Source of the DNA: JALJPB01 sp963933115
GTDB taxonomy: Bacteria; Pseudomonadota; Gammaproteobacteria; Enterobacterales; Alteromonadaceae
Direction of reading: 5' to 3'
DNA: 64,000 nucleotides
Assembly: GCA_963933115.1 (NCBI GenBank)
Contig: CAWVSL010000011.1
Span: 10,528 to 74,527, forward strand
The first letter of the stretch is position 1; each line of letters starts with the position of its first letter. The notes under the pieces were generated by a model that worked only from the letters and a program-made list of their open reading frames with translations, was not told where the DNA came from and did not search any database. Made by a program: the position numbers and the translations under genes. Positions 8,264-16,103 of the stretch are shown one piece after another.

Positions 8264-10117
8264 ATGACTACTATAGAAATGAATAAAGACATCGTAACAA
8301 TCACTAACCGAATTATCGAGCGAAGCAAATTAACACGTGGCGCTTACTTAGCTAAAATTGATGGTGCTAAGTCGTCAACGGTTCATCGTGCTGGCCTTTC
8401 ATGTGGTAATTTAGCTCATGGTTTTGCTGCTTGTGGTTCTGAAGATAAATCAACGCTTCGTGGTTTAAACCACTCAGATATCGCAATAATTTCAGCTTAC
8501 AATGACATGCTTTCAGCTCATCAGCCTTACGAAACCTATCCTGCGATTATTAAAGCCGCGATTAGAGAAACTGGTGGCGTAGCGCAATTTGCCGCTGGTG
8601 TACCGGCAATGTGTGACGGTGTTACTCAAGGTCAACCGGGTATGGATTTGAGCCTAATGAGCCGCGACGTTATTGCAATGTCAGCCGCGGTTGGTTTATC
8701 TCATAACATGTTCGATGGCGCTTTAATGATGGGCATTTGTGATAAAATCGTCCCTGGTCTATTAATAGCAAGTATGACGTTTGGTCACTTACCAACAGTA
8801 TTTGTACCTGCAGGGCCAATGCCTTCAGGTCTTCCAAATAAAGATAAAGCTCGGGTACGCCAACAATTTGCCAAAGGTGAAGTTGATGAAGAGGCATTAT
8901 TAGAAGCTGAGTCTGCTTCTTATCATTCGGCTGGTACTTGTACATTCTTTGGTACGGCTAACTCTAACCAATTAGTGGTTGAAGTTATGGGGTTACATCT
9001 TCCTGGTGCTTCATTTGTTGCACCCAACACTCAGTTACGTGAAGAGCTAACCAAAGCAGCTGCTCGCCAAGTGACTCGTTTAACTCAACAGTCAGGCAAT
9101 TATATGCCTGTTGGCAAAATGGTAGATGAGCGCTCAATTGTCAATGCTATTGTAGCTTTATTGGCTACTGGTGGTTCAACCAATTTAACGATGCACATAA
9201 TTGCCTTTGCCAAAGCAGCGGGTATTATCATTAATTTCCAAGACTTTAATGATTTATCAGATGCGGTACCTTTAATAACTCGTATCTATCCTAACGGCCA
9301 TGCAGATATCAACCATTTTGATCAAGCAGGCGGAATGGCGTTATTATTTAAAGAGCTAATTGAAGCCGGTTTAATTCATGAAGATGTTGAAACTATTTGT
9401 GGTCGCGGTTTATCTCGTTACACCAAAATACCTACAATAGAGAATGGTGAATTAGTTTGGGTTGAGGGGCTAAAAGTATCTGGGGATGATGAGGTTATCG
9501 CCACGGTAGCGAAGCCTTTTAAAGCCGATGGTGGCCTTAAAGTGCTTAAAGGTAACTTAGGTACTTCAGTTCTTAAAACGTCGGCTTTAAGAGAAGGTAG
9601 CTTTGTGATTAAAGCACCTGCTGTTGTTTTTGAAGATCAACATGAGCTAGACGACGCCTTTAAACGCGGCGAACTAGAGAAAGATTTTATCGCAGTGGTT
9701 CGCTTTCAAGGACCCAAAGCTCGTGGGATGCCTGAACTCCATGCACTTACCCCGCCTTTAGGTGTTCTCCAAGACCAAGGTTTTAAAGTCGCATTAGTTA
9801 CTGACGGTCGTATGTCTGGCGCATCAGGAAAAGTTCCTGCCGCTATTCATCTTACTCCCGAGGCATTAGATGGTGGTTTGATCGCTAAAATTCAAACTGG
9901 CGATATGATGTTACTTGATGGTGAAAATGGAGAGTTAACCTTGCTTGTTAGCGAAGCTGAACTTTCTGAACGTACAAATGCTGCTTTCCAGGTTAATGGT
10001 CATCATCAAGGTATGGGAAGAGAACTCTTTGGCTTTATGCGCAAAAACCTAAGCTCAGCTGAAACTGGTGCTTGTTCTTTGTTCGAGCAAGACTCATCTG
10101 AAAATATTAGTGCATAA
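8264..10117 (+). CDS. edd: 6-phosphogluconate dehydratase
   Basis: Entner-Doudoroff dehydratase making 2-keto-3-deoxy-6-phosphogluconate (KDPG), the presumed HexR ligand. At 617 residues it has typical IlvD/Edd family length. Signatures include MCDGVTQGQPGMDLSLMSRD, SAGTCTFFGTANSNQ and TDGRMSGASGKVPAAIH near the C-terminus. The conserved cysteines in the first half would hold the 4Fe-4S cluster. Its stop overlaps the glk start (TAATG). Confidence 0.96.
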   Translation: MTTIEMNKDIVTITNRIIERSKLTRGAYLAKIDGAKSSTVHRAGLSCGNLAHGFAACGSEDKSTLRGLNHSDIAIISAYNDMLSAHQPYETYPAIIKAAIRETGGVAQFAAGVPAMCDGVTQGQPGMDLSLMSRDVIAMSAAVGLSHNMFDGALMMGICDKIVPGLLIASMTFGHLPTVFVPAGPMPSGLPNKDKARVRQQFAKGEVDEEALLEAESASYHSAGTCTFFGTANSNQLVVEVMGLHLPGASFVAPNTQLREELTKAAARQVTRLTQQSGNYMPVGKMVDERSIVNAIVALLATGGSTNLTMHIIAFAKAAGIIINFQDFNDLSDAVPLITRIYPNGHADINHFDQAGGMALLFKELIEAGLIHEDVETICGRGLSRYTKIPTIENGELVWVEGLKVSGDDEVIATVAKPFKADGGLKVLKGNLGTSVLKTSALREGSFVIKAPAVVFEDQHELDDAFKRGELEKDFIAVVRFQGPKARGMPELHALTPPLGVLQDQGFKVALVTDGRMSGASGKVPAAIHLTPEALDGGLIAKIQTGDMMLLDGENGELTLLVSEAELSERTNAAFQVNGHHQGMGRELFGFMRKNLSSAETGACSLFEQDSSENISA

Positions 10118-11121
10118 TGACTACTGTAATTAATTTAATCGCGGATATTGGTGGCACTAATATCCGAGTGGGTTTATTTGCCGATAACCAAACAGAAGTA
10201 GAGCAGCTAACGGTATTTCAGTGTAACCAATACCACAGTTTAGCAGAAGTTTTACAAACGTATATTGAACAAAAAAACATTAAAAACAGTGTGATTAATG
10301 CCTGTTTAGCGATCGCTTGTCCTGTAGAGGATGACTTGATATCAATGACAAACTTGCCTTGGACATTCTCTCAAAAAGAATTAAAAGAGCAATTAAACTT
10401 CAACAGTTTGTATTTGATCAATGATTACACTGCTATTGCTCATGCGGTACCATTTTTAACGGCACAACAGAAAATTCAAATTGGTTCTGGGCAAAGCATC
10501 AGTAATAAACCTATTGCCATTTGTGGCCCCGGTACTGGATTAGGTGTCGCTAATGTGGTTTTTTCTCAAGGACAATGTGTTTGTTTGGGAGGAGAGGGTG
10601 GCCATGTCGACTTTGCTCCTACAGATGCAACAGAAATTAAAATTTTAGAGTTTTTATTAACTAAATATCAACATGTTTCTTATGAACAATTACTTTCAGG
10701 TTTAGGCCTGGAACAAATTTATCATGCGCTTTGTTTTATCAATGAAACAGAAGCTATACAATTAACAGCAAAAGATATTTCTGAAAATGCTATCGCAAAA
10801 AGTTGTACCACTTGTGAACAAGCCTTAGATCAATTTTGTAAAGTCCTTGGTAGTTTTGCTGGTAATTTAGCCTTAACCATCGCTAGTTTTGGTGGGGTAT
10901 ATATTGCTGGCGGCATCGTGCCAAGGTTTATCCAATATATTGAAAACAGTGAGTTTAGAGCTCGCTTTGAAGCAAAAGGGCGATTTAATGATTTTAATCG
11001 CAGTATTCCAACGTTTGTTATTACTGAATCACAACCTGGAATATTAGGTGCTAGCGCCTATCTTCGTCAAAAAAACCTTATAAACTTAACAACTCCTAGA
11101 ATTGAGACCAAGAAATTATGA
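10117..11121 (+). CDS. glk: Glucokinase
   Basis: Phosphorylates glucose with ATP. It is a 334-residue hexokinase-fold enzyme of the E. coli Glk type. The phosphate-1 motif is LIADIGGTNIRVGLF (about 7-21), followed by the sugar-binding LINDYTAIAHA, CGPGTGLGVANVV, and GGEGGHVDFAP with the metal/substrate ligands. It lies between edd and eda and overlaps both genes (TAATG before, ATGA after), so it belongs to the ED transcript. Placing glk here lets free glucose feed directly into the pathway. Confidence 0.94.
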   Translation: MTTVINLIADIGGTNIRVGLFADNQTEVEQLTVFQCNQYHSLAEVLQTYIEQKNIKNSVINACLAIACPVEDDLISMTNLPWTFSQKELKEQLNFNSLYLINDYTAIAHAVPFLTAQQKIQIGSGQSISNKPIAICGPGTGLGVANVVFSQGQCVCLGGEGGHVDFAPTDATEIKILEFLLTKYQHVSYEQLLSGLGLEQIYHALCFINETEAIQLTAKDISENAIAKSCTTCEQALDQFCKVLGSFAGNLALTIASFGGVYIAGGIVPRFIQYIENSEFRARFEAKGRFNDFNRSIPTFVITESQPGILGASAYLRQKNLINLTTPRIETKKL

Positions 11122-11765
11122 CCGTATTAAAAAATTGGCAAATTATGCCAAAGGACCTTTTTGCTATGGGACCTATAGTTCCTGTTTTAGTGATTAAAAA
11201 GGTAGAAGATGCTTTACCAATTGCTGAAGCATTACTTGCTGCAGATGTAAAAGTATTAGAGGTAACATTAAGAACTTCTGCTGCACTTGAAGCTATTTCA
11301 ATCATCGCCAAGGAATTACCTGAGGCTATTATTGGTGCGGGTACAGTCACTAATCGTGTTCAACTTCAACGTTCGTACGATGCAGGGGCTAAATTCGCTA
11401 TCAGCCCAGGTTTAACTATTGATCTTTTAAAAGCTGGTAATGAAGGTAATATCGCTTTAATTCCCGGTATATCATCAATTTCAGAGTTAATGGATGGAGC
11501 TGATTATGGTTATGACCATTTGAAATTTTTCCCAGCAGAAGCTTCTGGTGGTGTAAAAGCTCTTCAATCTATTGGTGGACCATTTCCTGATATTCGTTTT
11601 TGTCCAACAGGTGGCATAAACTTGAAGAATGTCCGTGACTACTTAGCCTTATCAAATGTCGCTTGTTGTGGTGGTTCTTGGTTAGTTAATGATAAAATTG
11701 TTGACGCTAAAGACTGGGCAGCAATCACTTTGCTCGCCAATCAAGCATTAGCGCATGTAGCTTAA
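11118..11765 (+). CDS. eda: KDPG/KHG aldolase
   Basis: Cleaves KDPG to pyruvate and glyceraldehyde-3-phosphate. It is a 215-residue class I aldolase with the catalytic Glu in LEVTLRT (E48), substrate Arg R52, and the Schiff-base Lys in HLKFFPAEASGG (K136). PTGGI near residue 170 is the phosphate loop. The start overlaps the glk stop by 4 bases (ATGA). It is the last gene of the operon and is followed 6 bases later by a long terminator hairpin. By clearing KDPG it would also reset HexR. Confidence 0.96.
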   Translation: MTVLKNWQIMPKDLFAMGPIVPVLVIKKVEDALPIAEALLAADVKVLEVTLRTSAALEAISIIAKELPEAIIGAGTVTNRVQLQRSYDAGAKFAISPGLTIDLLKAGNEGNIALIPGISSISELMDGADYGYDHLKFFPAEASGGVKALQSIGGPFPDIRFCPTGGINLKNVRDYLALSNVACCGGSWLVNDKIVDAKDWAAITLLANQALAHVA

Positions 11766-11771
11766 TTAGCT

Positions 11772-11817
11772 ATAAATATAAAAAAGCTGAACAGTTGTTT
11801 GGCTTTTTTATATTTAT
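11772..11817 (+). terminator. Terminator of the zwf-pgl-edd-glk-eda operon
   Basis: A perfect 16-bp stem: ATAAATATAAAAAAGC (11772-11787) pairs with GCTTTTTTATATTTAT (11802-11817) across a 14-base loop. The A-run and T-run flanking the GC pair make it usable in both directions, so it may also stop queC transcription from the other side. Confidence 0.85.
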
Positions 11818-11948
11818 GTAGTTGTTAATCTGTTAACAGTTGTATTACTTACAACTGCTAACATTCAATGCTAAATGTATTATGTGTTGATGGGAGTCAT
11901 TAACTGATATTGCTGTTTATTTTTAACGAAATAGTGATTACTCAAGCA

Positions 11949-12605
11949 TTATTCGTAAGGTACTGGGTCTGTAATATTATTATTAGCAAAAGCTTCTAAA
12001 CGTTCCTGACAGGCACCACATTTTCCACAGGCTTTTTCACGGCCATTATAACAAGTCCATGTGTTTGAATAATCTAATGACATTGCTATGCCATCAGTTA
12101 ATATTGCGGTTTTATCAACATTTAAATAAGGACTGAAAATCTCTACCGCTTCATAATTAGCTATCTGACAGACATCGTTCATTTTCGAGACAAACTCTGG
12201 TCGACAATCAGGGTATATAGCATGGTCACCGGAGTGTGCGCCATAATAAACCTGACTTGCTTCAACAGATACCGCATAACCGACCGCCAACGACAATAAA
12301 ATCATGTTACGGTTAGGGACAATAGTAGACTTCATGTTCTCAGCCTCATAATGACCTTCTGGAATATCAATATCATCAGTGAGTGAAGAACCCGCTAATA
12401 ATTGATTAATGGCAGATATATCAATAACTTTATGAGCTACATTTAATCCTTTGCACACTTTAGCTGCGTATTTAAGCTCTTTGACATGGCGTTGTCCATA
12501 GTCGAATGACAAAGCAAAAACTTCCTTACCATCTTTTATGGCTCGATTTAATACGGTGAAAGAATCCATGCCACCAGAATAAATAACAACAACTTTATTA
12601 CTCAT
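11949..12605 (-). CDS. queC: 7-cyano-7-deazaguanine (preQ0) synthase
   Basis: Makes preQ0 from 7-carboxy-7-deazaguanine, ATP and ammonia in queuosine biosynthesis. It has 218 residues. The PP-loop SGGMDS (10-15) binds ATP. The C-terminal zinc cluster is four cysteines in CYNGREKACGKCGAC. YYGAHSGDHAIYPDCRPEF is the family substrate loop. It is divergent from queE, which makes its substrate, with fewer than 120 bases between their starts, so they probably share a promoter region. A short hairpin (11837-11857) lies downstream. Confidence 0.95.
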   Translation of the reverse strand: MSNKVVVIYSGGMDSFTVLNRAIKDGKEVFALSFDYGQRHVKELKYAAKVCKGLNVAHKVIDISAINQLLAGSSLTDDIDIPEGHYEAENMKSTIVPNRNMILLSLAVGYAVSVEASQVYYGAHSGDHAIYPDCRPEFVSKMNDVCQIANYEAVEIFSPYLNVDKTAILTDGIAMSLDYSNTWTCYNGREKACGKCGACQERLEAFANNNITDPVPYE

Positions 12606-12724
12606 TTGTCAGTCCTCTTGAGGTATAATTTAAAACTGGCGCATTTTACTAGAATTTGACTCAAATAACCAATAGGTAAAGCATTAAAATTATGTACGAA
12701 GAGAAAGAAGCAGATACTACCAGT

Positions 12725-13396
12725 ATGGTGACATATAAAGTTAATGAACTCTTTGAAACTATTCAAGGAGAAGGATCTTTTACCGGTCAACCCTCAATTT
12801 TTATTCGACTTCAAGGTTGTCCTGTTGCTTGTTCTTGGTGTGATACTAAACATACTTGGGATATTAACCTTAATGAAAAAGTTAATGCAAATGATATGTT
12901 AACCAAGGCACAAGAGTCTGCTACTTGGTCTGAGTTATCTATTGAACAAATTTTATCGGTAGTACAAGAAAAGGGTTACCATGCTAGACATCTAGTGATC
13001 ACCGGTGGGGAACCCTGTATGGATAACTTAACACCCCTTTGTTTAGCGTTTGAGGACGAAGGCTTCAGTTGCCAAGTTGAAACTTCTGGTACCTTTGAAA
13101 TCCTTGTTTCAACAAACTGCTGGGTAACAGTATCGCCAAAAATAAACATGAAAGGTGGCTATAAAATTCTTAATAGCGCTATGTGTAGAGCGAATGAGAT
13201 AAAACATCCAATAGCAACCGAACAACATATAGATGAATTAAAAGATTTATTAGCGGAACACAAAATTATTAACACGCCTATTTATTTGCAGCCTATTAGC
13301 CAAAAAAAGCGAGCTACCGAACTTGCTATTAAAACCTGCATTGCTAATAACTGGCGTTTATCCGTACAGGTTCATAAGTATTTAGGCATAGAATAG
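12725..13396 (+). CDS. queE: 7-carboxy-7-deazaguanine synthase (radical SAM)
   Basis: Radical-SAM enzyme converting 6-carboxytetrahydropterin to 7-carboxy-7-deazaguanine. The FeS motif GCPVACSWCDTKHTWD has the CxxxCxxC spacing. Further signatures are NELFETIQGEGSFTGQPSIFIRLQG, VITGGEP and VSPKIN. The start at 12725 (MVTYKVNELF) aligns with E. coli QueE; ATG 12692 would add 11 hydrophilic residues (MYEEKEADTTS) and cannot be excluded. It is head-to-head with queC. A QueD-like PTPS protein lies far away at 58344-59225. Confidence 0.93.
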   Translation: MVTYKVNELFETIQGEGSFTGQPSIFIRLQGCPVACSWCDTKHTWDINLNEKVNANDMLTKAQESATWSELSIEQILSVVQEKGYHARHLVITGGEPCMDNLTPLCLAFEDEGFSCQVETSGTFEILVSTNCWVTVSPKINMKGGYKILNSAMCRANEIKHPIATEQHIDELKDLLAEHKIINTPIYLQPISQKKRATELAIKTCIANNWRLSVQVHKYLGIE

Positions 13397-13904
13397 AGCC
13401 AATAGGCTTTATTTCCTTATTTTTTCATATAACTATTTGGTTTATTTAATGGCAACCTTCACACGATATCTATCCTCGTACTCCTTTATATCCATTAAGC
13501 AATAGTCTAGGTCTCTCTAAGTTATAATTAGCTAAGGTTAATACTGATAACCTTTTATCAGTATACAATTGTCTTCAGAAATCGCTTTAATACCAGGATG
13601 GTACCATAGGTAATAGTAATACCTAACGTATCGTTTTAGCACCCATTGTTGGTAATAATGCGGGGGCTGACGAAAAGCGTAATGGTCATCTTATTTCTGG
13701 TAAGAACCAAAGGTAATTGACACGGCTCTTAAAAAAATAAACTTTAGTCTGCTCTTCAAATAATAAATTTAATTAAATTTATTGTTTGATCAATATCTTA
13801 ATTAATTCCCCTGACTTTAATATTGCAATAAAACAGTCTATTGACTATTCGTTAATAGTGTCAGTTACAAAAAGTAAATGTGACTTACTCTTTAGCTATC
13901 AACG
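13397..13904. other. 508-bp AT-rich intergenic region between queE and rmf
   Basis: No credible open reading frame is visible. A weak hairpin AGCC-AATA-GGCT (13397-13408) follows the queE stop and may end it. A 22-bp A/T palindrome lies at 13762-13783. The last 120 bases presumably carry the rmf promoter. The middle part has short repeats around GGTAATA/TAATACC but no recognised RNA family. An unrecognised small RNA is possible but not supported. Confidence 0.5.
13762..13783. repeat. 22-bp perfect palindrome upstream of rmf
   Basis: The sequence AATAAATTTAA is followed by its exact reverse complement TTAAATTTATT with no loop, making a perfect two-fold site of only A and T. It lies about 140 bases before the rmf start. 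Such a site could bind a dimeric regulator, but AT-only palindromes also arise easily in AT-rich DNA. Confidence 0.5.
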
Positions 13905-13919
13905 ATGGAGATAAATTTG

Positions 13920-14117
13920 ATGAAAAGACAGAAAAGAGATCGTCGAGACAGAGCTCATTCACGGGGTTATCATGCTGGAATTTTAGGACGTTCAAAAGAA
14001 AAATGTCCATATGAAGACTTAGAGGTAAAATCTGAGTGGTTAGGAGGGTGGCGAGAAGCCATTGAAGATAGGCAGCAATGGATAAATAAAGAACTACAAC
14101 GACCCATTAACTGTTAG
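13920..14117 (+). CDS. rmf: Ribosome modulation factor
   Basis: A small basic protein that dimerises 70S ribosomes into inactive 100S particles in stationary phase. It has 65 residues starting MKRQKRDRRDRAHSRGYHAG and continues with GRSKEKCPYEDL and SEWLGGWREA, nearly the E. coli RMF pattern. The reading frame could begin at ATG 13905, but that start has no ribosome site of its own. GGAG at 13907-13910 is correctly spaced for 13920. A strong terminator follows immediately, so it is a single-gene unit. Confidence 0.95.
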   Translation: MKRQKRDRRDRAHSRGYHAGILGRSKEKCPYEDLEVKSEWLGGWREAIEDRQQWINKELQRPINC

Positions 14118-14126
14118 AAAATATTG

Positions 14127-14161
14127 AGCTCAGTACTAGTTTTAGTACCGAGCTTTTTTTA
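14127..14161 (+). terminator. Rho-independent terminator of rmf
   Basis: The stem AGCTC-A-GTACTA (14127-14138) pairs with TAGTAC-C-GAGCT (14143-14154), with one internal mismatch and loop GTTT. A T-run (14154-14160) follows. It starts 9 bases after the rmf stop. Confidence 0.88.
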
Positions 14162-14217
14162 TAGGGTAAATATCAATGTAATAAGGTATCAATGATATAT
14201 ATCGCAGTTATACTAAT

Positions 14218-14733
14218 TTAGAAACTAGCGGTGTCAGTAAATAAGCCTACTTTTAAGTCTTTCGCAGTATAGATCACACGACCATCAACAGAAACCGTAC
14301 CGTCAGCAATACCCATGAATAATTTGCGTTTAATCACTCGTTTAAAGGTAATATTATAAGTGACCTTTTTAGCTGTAGGTAGTATTTGTCCAGAAAACTT
14401 AACTTCACCCACACCAAGTGCACGTCCACGACCAGGACCGCCAGACCAAGCTAGATAAAAGCCAACTAATTGCCACATAGCGTCTAAACCTAAACAGCCA
14501 GGCATCACCGGGTCACCTTTAAAATGGCAATCAAAAAACCACAAATCAGGAGTAATGTCTAATTCAGCAATAACTTCGCCCTTACCAAATTCACCACCAT
14601 CTTCATTAATAGTAATAATGCGATCCATCATTAACATATTGTCAGATGGTAATTGGCTATTACCCGGACCAAACAGCTCGCCAGTACCAGCTTTTATCAA
14701 ATCTTCTTTCGTGTACGAGTTCTTCTGTTCCAT
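14218..14733 (-). CDS. fabA: 3-hydroxyacyl-ACP dehydratase/isomerase FabA
   Basis: Dehydrates 3-hydroxydecanoyl-ACP and isomerises the product to cis-3-decenoyl-ACP, the branch point to unsaturated fatty acids and important for membrane fluidity in the cold. It has 171 residues from MEQKNSYTKEDL, close to E. coli (172). Catalytic His and Asp are in FFDCHFKGDPVMPGCLGLDAMW (H70 and D84). A longer reading would begin at TTG 14745 and adds only four residues. It converges with rmf. No fabB is seen adjacent. Confidence 0.95.
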   Translation of the reverse strand: MEQKNSYTKEDLIKAGTGELFGPGNSQLPSDNMLMMDRIITINEDGGEFGKGEVIAELDITPDLWFFDCHFKGDPVMPGCLGLDAMWQLVGFYLAWSGGPGRGRALGVGEVKFSGQILPTAKKVTYNITFKRVIKRKLFMGIADGTVSVDGRVIYTAKDLKVGLFTDTASF

Positions 14734-14975
14734 AATGGGTTCCAAAAAGTTATTGCTGAAAGCTAAATTAAGTTAATTGACTTTGTTATAAAAGTTTCAA
14801 TTAAGTTAGAATTTTTAAGACCGCTACTTTAGCGAACACTTGTACACTAAACAACTCCGAGCAGTTAAATAAAGTTCTTTTCGACCAAATTAACTGCATT
14901 TCGCGGCATCTATTGCTATTTTTTTAGTTATGCGTAACCATGCAAGGTATAAGTTCAATAGATAAAGAGTCAATA

Positions 14976-15230
14976 ATGTCGCCAAAAAAGAAAGCGTTAA
15001 CTAATGCAGAAAAACAAAAGAATTATCGCGAACGTCAAAAAGAACGTGGGATGAAAGAGATGAGAGGTTACTTATCAGAAGAGGCCTTAGTGTGTTACCA
15101 ATTGATTTCTGAACAAACACAATGGTCTGATAGTATTATTTTAAGTAATGCGGTGAGATTAACTTATGCGGCATATAAAAATGGTCAAGTCGGACTGCTG
15201 AACTCTTGGTTAAATGACAATAAATTTTAA
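14976..15230 (+). CDS. Small basic protein of unknown function, possibly DNA-binding
   Basis: An 84-residue protein starting MSPKKKALTNAEKQKNYRER. The N-terminal third is very basic and rich in Lys, Arg and Glu (AEKQKNYRERQKERGMKEMRG). The rest looks helical (LSEEALVCYQLISEQT, SIILSNAVRLTYAAY). Similar NAEKQK-YRERQ openings occur in small ribbon-helix-helix-like proteins, but I cannot assign a family. ATG 14940 is an alternative start; 14976 has an AAGAG ribosome site nearby. It lies alone between divergent fabA and uvrY. Confidence 0.6.
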   Translation: MSPKKKALTNAEKQKNYRERQKERGMKEMRGYLSEEALVCYQLISEQTQWSDSIILSNAVRLTYAAYKNGQVGLLNSWLNDNKF

Positions 15231-15397
15231 TGATGTAAATTTGAAAGGGCGATCTATTTAAAGTTGTCATATCTTTATAACAAATAAGGATAAAATTAGA
15301 TTGTTTTAGATTATGATGCACGATATTGTTGATCATATTATATGTGCACAGCTATTTTTAATGCATAAACCCTTTGCAAAAAATAAGGTGATATTTT

Positions 15398-16042
15398 TTG
15401 ATAAACATTTTATTAGTTGATGATCATGAACTTGTCCGTACTGGTATCCGTAAAATATTAGAAGAGGTGAAAGGGTTTAAGGTGATCGCCGAAGTTAGTA
15501 CCGGTGAAGATGCTGTAAAGTTTTGCCGTCAAAATGAACCCAATGTTGTTTTAATGGACATGAATATGCCGGGCATTGGCGGCTTAGAAGCCACTAAAAG
15601 AATTATTCGTCATGCCCCTGACATTAAAGTTATTGTGCTTACGGTTCATAATGAAGAGCCATTTCCTACAAAAGTCATGCAAATGGGCGCCTCAGGTTAT
15701 TTAACCAAAGGAACGGGTCCTGACGAAATGGTTAATGCTATTAGAGCGGTTAACAGCGGTCAACGCTATTTACCTGCAGATATTGCTCAACAAATGGCGC
15801 TCAATCAATTCAAGACTGCAGATAATAATCCGTTTAACAGTTTATCCGATCGCGAATTACAGATTATGTTAATGGTTACTCGTGGTGAAAAAGTTCCTAA
15901 CATTTCATTGCAACTTAATTTGAGTACTAAAACGATAAATAGTTACCGATATCGTATGTTTGAGAAGTTAAATATTGGTAATGATGTTGAGTTAACCCAC
16001 CTTGCTATTCGCCATGGTATGTTAAATACAGAAAAACTATAA
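15398..16042 (+). CDS. uvrY: UvrY/GacA response regulator
   Basis: The response regulator of the BarA/GacS system, which in relatives drives Csr small RNAs. It has 214 residues. The receiver domain (1-120) has acidic D8, D9 and phospho-acceptor D54 (VVLMDMNMPGIGG), and the LuxR-type helix-turn-helix spans about 145-210 (LSDRELQIMLMVTRGEKVPNISLQLNLSTKTINSYRYR). It starts with TTG at 15398, preceded by AAGGTG with good spacing; no ATG in frame would keep the receiver intact. It is followed by uvrC and pgsA in the same order as in E. coli. Confidence 0.94.
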   Translation: MINILLVDDHELVRTGIRKILEEVKGFKVIAEVSTGEDAVKFCRQNEPNVVLMDMNMPGIGGLEATKRIIRHAPDIKVIVLTVHNEEPFPTKVMQMGASGYLTKGTGPDEMVNAIRAVNSGQRYLPADIAQQMALNQFKTADNNPFNSLSDRELQIMLMVTRGEKVPNISLQLNLSTKTINSYRYRMFEKLNIGNDVELTHLAIRHGMLNTEKL

Positions 16043-16103
16043 AATACTTGCATCATTAACCCATTTAATCGATGTAATATTCTTTGTTATATGAGTAAGT
16101 AAA

